Source: Longimicrobiales bacterium (GTDB lineage Bacteria; Gemmatimonadota; Gemmatimonadetes; Longimicrobiales; Gaopeijiaceae). Taken from it: DNA of 64,000 nt. Position numbers and translations under genes: made by a program. Shown piece after piece: positions 16,846 through 24,896 of the stretch; positions within the stretch are counted from its first letter, which is position 1; each line of letters begins with the position of its first letter. The stretch covers positions 186,001-250,000 of the forward strand of contig OX639991.1 of the NCBI GenBank assembly GCA_951828585.1, written 5' to 3'. Under the pieces are notes generated by a model. That model was not told where the DNA came from. It did not search any database and saw only the letters and a program-made list of their open reading frames with translations.

Positions 16846-18573
16846 ATGTATATCGAACGCGTGCCCAACCGGAAGTCCCCGCCCGCCGTGCTCCTGCGCG
16901 AATCCTACCGCGAAGGCGGCAAGGTCAGGAAGCGCACCCTGGCCAACCTGTCGAAGTGGCCCGACGAACTCGTCCGGGGGCTCCGCGTCCTGCTCAAGGG
17001 AGGCGTGGCCCTGAAGTCCATGGACGACGCCTTCGAGATCCTGCGCTCCCGCCCCCACGGGCATGTCGCCGCCGTGCTGGGGACGGCCCGCAAGCTCGGC
17101 CTCGAGAGACTGCTCGACCGCCGTCCGTCGCGGATGCGGTCGCTCGCGCTGGCGATGATCGCCGGGCGCGTGCTCGACCCCCGCTCGAAGCTCGCCGCCG
17201 CCCGCGGCCTCGGCTCCGAGACCCGGACCGACACGCTGGGCGAGGAGACCGGCGCGGCGGACGCGACGGCCGAGGAGCTGTACGAGGCGATGGACTGGCT
17301 GCTGCGGCGCCAAAAGCGCATCGAGCGAACTCTGGCGGCGAAGCGCATCGAGGACGGCTCGCTCGTGCTGTGCGACCTGACTTCGGTGTACTTCGAGGGC
17401 TCCAAGTGCCCCTTGGCCAAGCGCGGCTACTCCCGCGACGGCAAGCGCGGCAAGCTCCAGATCGTCTTCGCGCTGCTCTGCGACCGGGAGGGTTGTCCGG
17501 TGGCCGCCGAGGTCTTTCGCGGCAACACCGCCGATCCCGGCGCCGTGGCCGACCAGGCCGACAAGCTGCGCCGGCGCTTCTCGCTGTCGCGCGTCGTGCT
17601 GGTGGGGGACCGGGGATTGCTGACCGACGCCCGCATCCGCGAGGACCTCTCTCCGGCGGGGCTGCGGTGGATCACCGCGCTCCGGGCCCCGAAGATCCGC
17701 AAGCTGGTCTCCGGAGGCGACTTGCAGCTGTCGGTCTTCGACGAGCGGGACCTCGCGGAGATCTCCGCGCCCGAGCTCTACCCGGGCGAGCGGCTCGTCG
17801 TCTGCCGCAACCCGCTGCTCGCCGCCGAGCGGGCCCGCAAGCGCGAGGCGCTGCTGCGGGCCACGGAGGCGAAGCTCGACCTGGTCGCGCGGGCCACGAA
17901 GCGCGAGAACCGTCCGCTGCGGGGCGAGAAGAACATCGCCGTGCGCGCCGACCGGGCCCTGCGCGCCCACAAGGTCGGCAAGCACTTCATGACCGCCGCG
18001 ACCGACGACGGCTTCTCGTACGAGCGCGACGAGGAGAAGATCGCCGAGGAGGCCGCGCTGGACGGCATCTACGTGATCCGCACCAACGTGCCCGACACGG
18101 AGATCGGACCCGAGGACGCGGTGCGGGCCTACAAGAGCCTCGGCCGGGTCGAGCGCGCCTTCCGGAGCCTCAAGGGCGTGGATCTCAAGGTGCGCCCCGT
18201 CCACCACCGCCTCGAAGACCGCGTCCGCGCCCACGTCTTCCTCTGCATGCTCGCCTACCACGTCGAGTGGCACATGCGGCGCGCCCTGGCGCCCATGCTC
18301 TTCGACGACGACGACCCGGCCGCCGCCGAGGCCGCCCGCGCCTCACCCGTCGCGCCCGCGCGGCGCTCCCCGTCGGCGCGCGCCAAGGCGGGCGGGAAAC
18401 GCACCCCCGACGGCCTGCCCGTCCACAGCTTCCAGACCCTGCTCGGCGATCTCGCCACCCTGACCCGCAACCGCGTGCGGCCCGCCGTCCCCGGCGCCAT
18501 GACCGCCGACATCCTCGCCCGCCCCACGCCGCTCCAGGCCAAGGCCTTCCGTCTCCTCGGCGTCCGCCCATGA
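16846..18573 (+). CDS. IS1634-family DDE transposase
   Basis: A 575-residue transposase. The DDE residues are visible in LCDLTSVYFEG, VLVGDRGLLTD and VERAFRSLKGVDLKVRPV, in the order and spacing of the IS1634 (IS4-superfamily) group. The C-terminal MLAYHVEWHMRR is also typical. It is full length without frame breaks. There is no Shine-Dalgarno upstream; the start is placed at the predicted transcription start. Confidence 0.92.
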   Translation: MYIERVPNRKSPPAVLLRESYREGGKVRKRTLANLSKWPDELVRGLRVLLKGGVALKSMDDAFEILRSRPHGHVAAVLGTARKLGLERLLDRRPSRMRSLALAMIAGRVLDPRSKLAAARGLGSETRTDTLGEETGAADATAEELYEAMDWLLRRQKRIERTLAAKRIEDGSLVLCDLTSVYFEGSKCPLAKRGYSRDGKRGKLQIVFALLCDREGCPVAAEVFRGNTADPGAVADQADKLRRRFSLSRVVLVGDRGLLTDARIREDLSPAGLRWITALRAPKIRKLVSGGDLQLSVFDERDLAEISAPELYPGERLVVCRNPLLAAERARKREALLRATEAKLDLVARATKRENRPLRGEKNIAVRADRALRAHKVGKHFMTAATDDGFSYERDEEKIAEEAALDGIYVIRTNVPDTEIGPEDAVRAYKSLGRVERAFRSLKGVDLKVRPVHHRLEDRVRAHVFLCMLAYHVEWHMRRALAPMLFDDDDPAAAEAARASPVAPARRSPSARAKAGGKRTPDGLPVHSFQTLLGDLATLTRNRVRPAVPGAMTADILARPTPLQAKAFRLLGVRP

Positions 18574-18660
18574 CCCGTACCCAGTAGCGTACACTCCCCC
18601 AATCGCACTATGTCACTGCGCCGCAATCACTTGCCCGATTCACAGCCGCAGAACTTCGGG

Positions 18661-18686
18661 CTAGCAGCCCGGCGCCTCGCCGCTAC
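18661..18686. repeat. Truncated intergenic repeat fragment
   Basis: CTAGCAGCCCGGCGCCTCGC joins the start of the repeat (GCAGCCC) directly to its internal GGCGCCTCGC-like part. It is a short remnant between the IS right end and the pstB stop codon. Confidence 0.55.
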
Positions 18687-19472
18687 TTACCCGTACCGCC
18701 CCTCGATATAGTCGGCCGTCTTGGAGTGCTTCGGCGAGAGAAACAGCTCCTCCGTGCGACCGTGCTCGATGATCTTGCCCAGCAGCATGAACACGCATTC
18801 CTCCGACGCTCTGCGCGCCTGGGCCATGTTGTGCGTGACGATCAGGATCGTGTAGTCGCCGCGCAGCCTCCAGATCAGCTCCTCGACGGCCTCGGTGCCG
18901 GCGGGGTCCAGCGCCGAGCACGGCTCGTCCATGAGGAGGACCTCCGGCTTCACCGGGAGCAGACGCGCAATGCACAGCTTCTGCTGCTCCTCCAGCGAAA
19001 GTCCGGTCGCGGGCTTGTCCAGACGGTCCTTCACGGTGTCCCACAGCAGGACCTGTTGGAGCGCCGACTCGAGAACCTCGTCCTCCTCCGCCGCAGTGAC
19101 CTTGCGCAGCCGCGCCTCGTGGAGCCGGAAGCCGAAGAGGACATTTTCGCGGATCGAGATCGGCAGCGGGTTGGGGCGCTGGAAGACCATCCCGATCTGC
19201 TTGCGTACCTGCACCAGCTCCACGTCGTCCCCGAAGATGTTGTGCCCAAGGATATTGACGCTCCCCGTCGTACGCACGTAACCGAGCCGCTCGATGATGC
19301 GGTTGCAGGTACGCAGCAGGGTGGTCTTGCCGCACCCCGAGGGACCGATCATGGAGGCGATGATCCCGCGCTTGACCGCGAGGTCGACGTCGTAGAGCGC
19401 CTGGAAGTCGCCGTACCAGAGGTTCAGCCCCCGGGTCTCGATGGCGAAATCGTCGTGCCGGCCGCTATCCAA
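18687..19472 (-). CDS. pstB: Phosphate ABC transporter ATPase, degenerate signature motif
   Basis: A 261-residue ABC ATPase of the PstB type: Walker A GPSGCGKT (43-50), Q-loop Gln98, Walker B VLLMDEP (178-184) and switch His214 in VTHN. The signature motif is abnormal: LSLEEQQ (158-164) instead of LSGGQQ. It energises PstCA phosphate import at the cytoplasmic face. It is the last gene of the cluster and overlaps the other pstB by eight bases. The second ATPase keeps the signature but has lost Q-loop and switch residues, so the two probably form an asymmetric heterodimer. Confidence 0.88.
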   Translation of the reverse strand: MDSGRHDDFAIETRGLNLWYGDFQALYDVDLAVKRGIIASMIGPSGCGKTTLLRTCNRIIERLGYVRTTGSVNILGHNIFGDDVELVQVRKQIGMVFQRPNPLPISIRENVLFGFRLHEARLRKVTAAEEDEVLESALQQVLLWDTVKDRLDKPATGLSLEEQQKLCIARLLPVKPEVLLMDEPCSALDPAGTEAVEELIWRLRGDYTILIVTHNMAQARRASEECVFMLLGKIIEHGRTEELFLSPKHSKTADYIEGRYG

Positions 19473-20280
19473 AACGTCCCTCGATGTAGCCGGTGGTGCG
19501 TTCGTCCTTCACCTTGCCTTCGAAGAGGTCCTCCGTGGCGCCGATCTCCACCAGTTCACCCATCAGGAAGAACGCGGTGCGATCCGCGAGGCGCCGCGCC
19601 TGCTGTACCAGGTTGGTGACAAGCACGATGGTCAGCTCGCCGCAAAGCTCCTTGAGTACGTCCTCGATCCGCATGGTGGTGACCGGATCGATCGCGATGG
19701 AGAATTCGTCCAGGAGCAGCAACTCGGGCTCCTGCGACAGCGCGCGGGCGATCGTGAGGCGCTGCTGCTGACCCCCGGAAAGCAGGCTCCCGAGCGAATC
19801 GAGCCGGCCCTTGACCTCGTCCCAGAGGGCGGCGCGGGTCAGGCATCGCTCCACCACCTCGTCCAGTTGGGCCCTCTTGCGGATCCCGCGTAGGCGCGGG
19901 GAGAATGCGACGTTCTCGTAGACCGTCAGCGGGAGCCCCACGGGCAGCGGAAAAACGACCCCGATCCGGCTCCGGAGCGCGTACTCGTTCTGCCAGTCGT
20001 TGATGTTCTTGCCGTTGATGCTGACGCTTCCCCGCACCTCCATGCCCAGGTTGAAGGCCTCCATGCGGTTCAGCGCGCGCAGGAACGATGTCTTGCCGCT
20101 GTTGGCCGGGCCGATGATCCCGAAGATCTCGTGCCGGTAGATGTCCAGCGTCACGTCCTGCAGCGCGGTCTTGCCGTCGTAGCTGATCGACAGGTCCTGG
20201 ACCTCAATGATCGGGGCCGCGTCGTAGAGTGGGCCGACGGCTCCGTTCGCGACCTCCGCCGCCCCGTTCCCGTCTACCAC
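19465..20280 (-). CDS. pstB: Second PstB-like ATPase, degenerate Q- and H-loops
   Basis: A 271-residue ABC ATPase from GTG 20280, overlapping the pstA stop by seven bases. Walker A is GPANSGKT (57-64), the signature LSGGQQ is intact (167-172) and Walker B ends DE (191-192). The Q-loop Gln is replaced by Pro111 (VFPLPVG) and the switch His by Asn223 (VTNLVQQA). Its own nucleotide site should therefore be weak, while its signature can complete the partner's site. Both ATPases end YIEG(R)xG alike (YIEGRYG, YIEGRFG), so they are paralogues. Confidence 0.87.
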   Translation of the reverse strand: MVDGNGAAEVANGAVGPLYDAAPIIEVQDLSISYDGKTALQDVTLDIYRHEIFGIIGPANSGKTSFLRALNRMEAFNLGMEVRGSVSINGKNINDWQNEYALRSRIGVVFPLPVGLPLTVYENVAFSPRLRGIRKRAQLDEVVERCLTRAALWDEVKGRLDSLGSLLSGGQQQRLTIARALSQEPELLLLDEFSIAIDPVTTMRIEDVLKELCGELTIVLVTNLVQQARRLADRTAFFLMGELVEIGATEDLFEGKVKDERTTGYIEGRFG

Positions 20281-21143
20281 TTCTTGAGCCCCCTGAGGTA
20301 GACGCGGAAGCCGATCGAGGTCGCGTTCATGGCAAGCACGATTGCAATCAGGACCAGGGCCACGCCGAAGGTGAGCTGCTCGGGCACGTCGGTCGCCTGG
20401 GTCGCGGTGTAGTACAGATGGTACGACATGGCCATCGTCTGGTCGAAGACGCTCTCCGGCAGAAACGCCAGGAACGCGGCGGCTCCCGTGAACATGATGG
20501 GAGCGGTCTCCCCGGCCGTGCGGGAGACCTCCAGGATCACTCCGGTCAGGATTCCGGAGATGGAGTTCGGGAGAACCACCTTGCGGATCGTCTGCCAGCG
20601 CGTCGCCCCCATGTTCCAACAGGCTTCCCTGAACGCGTGGGGCACTGCCTGGAGTGACTCGCGGGTGGCCACGATGACCACCGGAAGGGTCATGATCGCC
20701 AGGGTCAGGCCCGCGGCCAGGATGGACTGCTGCATATTGAAGAAGTACACGAATGCACCGACGCCGAAGAGCGCGTGCACGATCGACGGCACCCCGGCGA
20801 GGTTGATGATGGCGAGGTTGATCGTGCGGGTGAGCAGGTTGTCCGGCGCGTATTCGCTCAGATAGAGGGCCGCGGCCACGCCGACCGGCACCGACGCCAG
20901 GAGCGCGACCACGACGAGCCAGATGGTACCCACCAGGGCGGGTAGAATTCCCCCCGCCGTCATGTTGTCCCGCGGCGCGGTGAACAGGAACTCCCAGGAG
21001 ATGGCCGGCCCGCCCTTGACGACCAGCGTGCCCACGATGATCAGCACCGGGATCACGAGAGCCACCGTCATCAGGAAGAACACGGCCTTCGCCAGACTCT
21101 GGGTGCGGTAGCTGCGCCGGTTGAGGCGGGTTGCAGTGAACAT
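20274..21143 (-). CDS. pstA: Phosphate ABC transporter permease PstA
   Basis: A 289-residue permease with six hydrophobic segments and the family's EAA-type cytoplasmic loop (HAFREACWNMGATRWQTIRK). The region after the first segment carries the PstA-like PAISWEFLFTAP. It pairs with PstC to form the membrane channel for phosphate. The ATG at 21143 lies only five bases from the 249-bp repeat array and has no recognisable Shine-Dalgarno. Initiation may depend on ribosomes finishing the frame that runs through the repeats and stops at 21146. Confidence 0.9.
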   Translation of the reverse strand: MFTATRLNRRSYRTQSLAKAVFFLMTVALVIPVLIIVGTLVVKGGPAISWEFLFTAPRDNMTAGGILPALVGTIWLVVVALLASVPVGVAAALYLSEYAPDNLLTRTINLAIINLAGVPSIVHALFGVGAFVYFFNMQQSILAAGLTLAIMTLPVVIVATRESLQAVPHAFREACWNMGATRWQTIRKVVLPNSISGILTGVILEVSRTAGETAPIMFTGAAAFLAFLPESVFDQTMAMSYHLYYTATQATDVPEQLTFGVALVLIAIVLAMNATSIGFRVYLRGLKKW

Positions 21144-21148
21144 GGCTA

Positions 21149-21894
21149 GCAGTCCGTGGACAGAGCCGCCCGAGCACCGAGAGCGGCGAGGCGCCGGGCT
21201 GGCAAGGCGCGACGAGAGGTGAATAGCAGCGCTATTCGCCCGAGGAGCAACGCAGAGCGAAGCCTGGGAAAGGCATAATGTATACTATACATGACATAAT
21301 GTAAATTATCATTTACACTATAGACAAGCCAAGCGAAGCGTCCAGCACGGATGCATCGCCGTTCGAATGCCGGGGGGATTCTGTCCACGGGCTGCCCGCA
21401 GTCCGTGGACAGAGCCGCCCGAGCACCGAGAGCGGCGAGGCGCCGGGCTGGCAAGGCGCGACGAGAGGTGAATAGCAGCGCTATTCGCCCGAGGAGCAAC
21501 GCAGAGCGAAGCCTGGGAAAGGCATAATGTATACTATACATGACATAATGTAAATTATCATTTACACTATAGACAAGCCAAGCGAAGCGTCCAGCACGGA
21601 TGCATCGCCGTTCGAATGCCGGGGGGATTCTGTCCACGGGCTGCCCGCAGTCCGTGGACAGAGCCGCCCGAGCACCGAGAGCGGCGAGGCGCCGGGCTGG
21701 CAAGGCGCGACGAGAGGTGAATAGCAGCGCTATTCGCCCGAGGAGCAACGCAGAGCGAAGCCTGGGAAAGGCATAATGTATACTATACATGACATAATGT
21801 AAATTATCATTTACACTATAGACAAGCCAAGCGAAGCGTCCAGCACGGATGCATCGCCGTTCGAATGCCGGGGGGATTCTGTCCACGGGCTGCC
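21149..21894. repeat. Three tandem 249-bp intergenic repeats inside the pst operon
   Basis: Units start at 21149, 21398 and 21647, identical by eye. Each opens GCAGTCCGTGGACAGA and closes with its near-inverse TCTGTCCACGGGCTGC, has a GAATAGC/GCTATTC hairpin, and an AT-rich core containing ATTATCATTTACACTAT (first copy 21305-21321). The array fills the whole space between the pstC stop and the pstA start. As 249 is 83 codons, a minus-strand frame stays open from 21886 to TAG at 21146. I treat it as non-coding repeat DNA. Confidence 0.92.
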
Positions 21895-22826
21895 TACTTT
21901 TTCCGGATTCCGCGGACCACGATGTCCGCGGTGAGGTTGATGACGAAGGTGACGACGAAGAGGAGGATGCCCAGCGCGAAGAGAGAGCCGTAGTGATTCC
22001 CGCCCTGCACCGTGTCCCCGAGTTCGGCCGCGATCGTGGCCGTCAGTGCCCGCACCGAATCAAACGGGCTCGTGGGAAGGTTGATGGCGTGCCCCGAAGC
22101 CATGAGCACGGCCATCGTTTCCCCGAATCCCCTCCCCACCCCCAACAGCACCGCCGCAAGCAGCCCGTTCTTGCTGGCCGGGATCACCACCTTGACGATC
22201 ACCTCCCACCGCGTCGCCCCCAGGGCCTCCGCCGCCTCCCGGTACGTATCCGGCACCGCCTTGAGCGCGTCCTCCGCAATCGTGGTCATGATCGGCGCCG
22301 CCATCAGCCCCAGAATGAGCCCGGCGTTCAGCACGGTCAGCCCCACCGGAACATCGAAGATCTGGATGATCAGGGGGTTCATGATCGACATCCCGACGAA
22401 GCCCCAGACCACCGACGGGATGGCCGCGAGCATCTCCACCAGGATCTTCAGCGTCTCGCGCGTCTTGCCGGTGGCGAACTCCGCGATGAAGAGCGCCGCG
22501 CCCAGCGACAGGGGCACCGACAGCAGCATCGCGAAGCCCGTCACGCTCGCGGTCCCGACGATGAGCGCCAGCGCCCCGTAGGTCGGGTTGTTCGACGTGG
22601 GCCGCCACGCAATCGAGGTGAAGAACTCTCCCAGATTCAATGGCCCGATGACGAAGTCCAGACCCTCCTTGGTGACAAAGACGAAGATCCCGACGATGAA
22701 TACAATCGCCGAGATGCCCCCGATGAACACGAGAATCCGGGCGGCCCGGTCCACGTACCAGGCCATGTCCCTGCGATCCATCGCACCGGGATGCGCCACG
22801 GCGCCGGGACTATCCGCCGGAGTCAC
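21894..22826 (-). CDS. pstC: Phosphate ABC transporter permease PstC
   Basis: A 310-residue permease with about six membrane segments and the EAA loop YREAAEALGATRWEVIVKV. The order phoU-pstC-pstA-pstB-pstB and the family motif PSVVWGF support PstC. Its start overlaps the phoU-fusion stop by four bases; its stop codon shares its last base with the repeat array. It forms the channel with PstA. Confidence 0.9.
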   Translation of the reverse strand: MTPADSPGAVAHPGAMDRRDMAWYVDRAARILVFIGGISAIVFIVGIFVFVTKEGLDFVIGPLNLGEFFTSIAWRPTSNNPTYGALALIVGTASVTGFAMLLSVPLSLGAALFIAEFATGKTRETLKILVEMLAAIPSVVWGFVGMSIMNPLIIQIFDVPVGLTVLNAGLILGLMAAPIMTTIAEDALKAVPDTYREAAEALGATRWEVIVKVVIPASKNGLLAAVLLGVGRGFGETMAVLMASGHAINLPTSPFDSVRALTATIAAELGDTVQGGNHYGSLFALGILLFVVTFVINLTADIVVRGIRKK

Positions 22827-23899
22827 TCGTCGTCCCGTACTCCAAGGGTCGTCATCAGGCCCCTGACACGGACATTGAGGATGCGGTACAGTGCCGCCGC
22901 CTTCGTCTCAGCGGTGACCCCATCCTCTTCCAGGTCCCACTGGAGGACTGCGGTGCGGTACGGAACTTCGAAGTGTCGGGACGGATCCACGCCCAGTCCC
23001 ACGATCACATGGTAGTGCGGACCCACGTCGAGCGCCTCGTCGAGGGAGCGGGGGGCGTCACCTTCCGGCAAGACAATGCCCCGCCGCCGACAGAAGCCCA
23101 GCAGCTTCGAATCGAAGGCGTCCGCCGGTGCCAGTCCCGCGGAACCGAAGCGCCCGGCGTACGGATAGCTCTCCGCGAGCGCCAACTCCGCCAGCTTGCT
23201 GCCCATCGCATGGTCCGCGTCCAGGAAGAGGATCCGGAAGCGTTTCGCCTTCTTCCGCTTCCCCTTTACGGCGAAGAGGGTCATGTCGCAGGTGTTCTCC
23301 GCCTGCTCCGCCGTCCGCTGCAGGAGCCGGAAGACCAGCAGGGCCCCGAACAGATCCCGCGCCGGGCAGCTTTCGGATTCGGCAGCCGAGATCAGCACCT
23401 CGAAGGCATAGGGATAGACCGCGGCGGTCTGGGTCGCGATTCCGCGGGAGACGCGCGCGCTGTCAGGGTCCCCGTCCAGGAATCCCTGCAGGGCGGTGCC
23501 GAGCGCCTTGCCCGCGTGCTCGCCCATCATCCCGATGTTGTGCCGGACGGTATCCGGCAACGGCGACTCCATGTGGCGCGCGACCCGGCAAATGGCGACG
23601 GAATAGTCGCCTACGCGCTCCAGCGCCACGGCGAGGCGGAGGGCGGCCGAGATGAAGCGCAGGTGACTCCCGCTCGGCAGGTGCCGCGCCACGAACAGGT
23701 GGCACAGGTGATCGAGATCCCGGATATCCTGGTTGACCGCGCGATCCTTGATCAGGGTGTCGTTGGCAAGGCGCGGGTCGGATTCGAGGACCGCCCGGAC
23801 ACCGTGCCTCAGGTTGTCCTCGACCTGTTCCGAGACCAGTCGCAGGCGGGCCCGAATCTCGAGCAGGTCCGCTTCCAGCCGTTTGTCGTAGAAGCTCAA
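22823..23899 (-). CDS. phoU: PhoU fused to a degenerate LMW-phosphatase/ArsC-like domain
   Basis: A 358-residue protein. Residues 1-215 are PhoU-like three-helix repeats with the metal-site motifs ERVGDYS (94-100) and QRTAEQAENT (194-203). Residues 221-358 resemble low-molecular-weight phosphotyrosine phosphatase or arsenate reductase: RILFLDADHAMGSKLAELAL at 222-241 matches the P-loop region, but the catalytic Cys and Arg of CxxxxxR are absent. PhoU links Pst transport to the PhoR/PhoB switch; the tail may be a phosphate or protein sensor. The start is TTG 23899 (TTGA overlap with pstS, GGAG five bases upstream); GTG 23905 is an alternative. Confidence 0.78.
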   Translation of the reverse strand: MSFYDKRLEADLLEIRARLRLVSEQVEDNLRHGVRAVLESDPRLANDTLIKDRAVNQDIRDLDHLCHLFVARHLPSGSHLRFISAALRLAVALERVGDYSVAICRVARHMESPLPDTVRHNIGMMGEHAGKALGTALQGFLDGDPDSARVSRGIATQTAAVYPYAFEVLISAAESESCPARDLFGALLVFRLLQRTAEQAENTCDMTLFAVKGKRKKAKRFRILFLDADHAMGSKLAELALAESYPYAGRFGSAGLAPADAFDSKLLGFCRRRGIVLPEGDAPRSLDEALDVGPHYHVIVGLGVDPSRHFEVPYRTAVLQWDLEEDGVTAETKAAALYRILNVRVRGLMTTLGVRDDE

Positions 23900-24780
23900 G
23901 CACACTCCATTTCGGTGTACGGTGCATATCCGCGCTCGAGGATCAGGCACTGGCCCTCCTGTGAGAGGATCCAGTCCATGTACTCCTTGACCGCGCCCTG
24001 GGGCTGCCCCGCCGTGTACATCAGGAGCGGGCGGGCGATAGGATAGCTTCCATCGACGGCCGTGGCGACGGTCGGTGTCACGCAGTCGCCGCCGTCTTCC
24101 ACCGCAACGCACGGCATGCCCACATGTTCGGTGGCGTAGGCGAGTCCGCTATACCCGATCGCGCACGGTGTGTTCTCCACCAGCTCGACCACATCCTTGG
24201 AGCCGTGCATGTCGCGCGAACCGAGCTTGTACTCGCCGTCGTCGCCGAGCACCGTCTCCTTGAAGTACACGTACGTGCCCGAGTTGTTCTGGCGGCTCAC
24301 CAGCACGATCTCGTCGGAGCTGCACCCCGGGACGCTGACGCCCAGATCCGACCACCGCGTGACAGTCCCCCCCTCGCCGTAGATCGCCCTAAGCTGGGCC
24401 AGACTCAGGCCATCGATGGGGTTGTCCTCGTGGAGGTAGACGGCCAGAGCGTCGTAGCCGACGACGAACTCGACGGGCTCGACGCCGTTTTCGCGCGCCG
24501 CCCCGATCTCCGAATCACGCATTTTGCGAGATGAATTCGCGATGTCGATGTTCCCGTTGATCATCGCGGAGATCCCGGTGCCGGATCCTCCGCCGGTGAC
24601 GGCAACAGCCACATTCGCATTGACGGTAGCGTACGCCTCGGCCCATGCCTGGGCGACGTTGAGGAGCGTGTCCGAGCCCCGGTTCTGGATGACCGCCCGC
24701 TGATCGCGGTCGCCGCCGCGCCCGCAGGCGATGATGGCCAGGGCGACGAGCGGAACGACCCGTTGCGCGACTTGCTTCAT
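23896..24780 (-). CDS. pstS: Phosphate-binding lipoprotein PstS
   Basis: A 294-residue periplasmic binding protein with a lipoprotein signal (LALAIIAC-type end near residue 18). Phosphate-site motifs are clear: SDTLLN, GGGSGTGISAMINGNIDIA, NNSGTYVYF. It delivers phosphate to PstCA. The start is ATG 24780; ATG 24789 is also in frame. It is downstream of the porin gene on the same strand, 116 bp apart, with its own promoter-like sequence. Confidence 0.88.
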   Translation of the reverse strand: MKQVAQRVVPLVALAIIACGRGGDRDQRAVIQNRGSDTLLNVAQAWAEAYATVNANVAVAVTGGGSGTGISAMINGNIDIANSSRKMRDSEIGAARENGVEPVEFVVGYDALAVYLHEDNPIDGLSLAQLRAIYGEGGTVTRWSDLGVSVPGCSSDEIVLVSRQNNSGTYVYFKETVLGDDGEYKLGSRDMHGSKDVVELVENTPCAIGYSGLAYATEHVGMPCVAVEDGGDCVTPTVATAVDGSYPIARPLLMYTAGQPQGAVKEYMDWILSQEGQCLILERGYAPYTEMECA

Positions 24781-24820
24781 TTCTCTCATTTCTCCGTTTC
24801 TCGATGTGGATGACGGTGGG

Positions 24821-24852
24821 ATTCTACCAGACGTTTGTAACGGCGGAGTCAC
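24821..24852 (-). promoter_or_regulatory. Candidate Pho-box promoter of pstS
   Basis: On the minus strand GTGACT (24852-24847) and GTTACA (24841-24836) are 11 bp apart. Nine bases after GTTACA comes TAGAAT (24826-24821) as a -10 box. The same GTTACA-N9-hexamer layout precedes the porin gene. Direct repeats at 11-bp phase replacing a -35 box are how PhoB-type activators bind. Confidence 0.5.
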
Positions 24853-24896
24853 CGTGTGGCGACGACGATGTACCGATGTTTCCCGGCACGGTTGGT

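Larger units (their letters stand above)
16694..18660 (+). mobile_element. IS1634-type insertion sequence, apparently intact
   Basis: The element is bounded by CCCGAAGTTCTGC at 16694 and its inverse GCAGAACTTCGGG ending at 18660, with CTAG on both sides (16690-16693, 18661-18664) as the likely target duplication. It contains a single full-length transposase gene. It sits at the end of an intergenic repeat; a truncated piece of the same repeat (18661-18686) follows it. Intact ends and frame suggest a recent insertion. Confidence 0.85.

Noticed and set aside
21355-21380. tRNA-like T-loop (GTTCGAATGCC) in the repeats
   Set aside because: No acceptor stem, anticodon arm or CCA context; it is part of the repeat end.
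21146-21886. A 246-codon protein made of three 83-residue repeats
   Set aside because: The frame exists only because the 249-bp period is a multiple of three; the sequence is Arg/Leu-rich, and the same DNA occurs elsewhere as intergenic repeats. Kept as a translation-coupling idea, not as a gene.
21149-21894. CRISPR array or integron attC sites
   Set aside because: Units are 249 bp, contiguous and identical, with no spacers, no cas or integrase gene, and no attC core sites.
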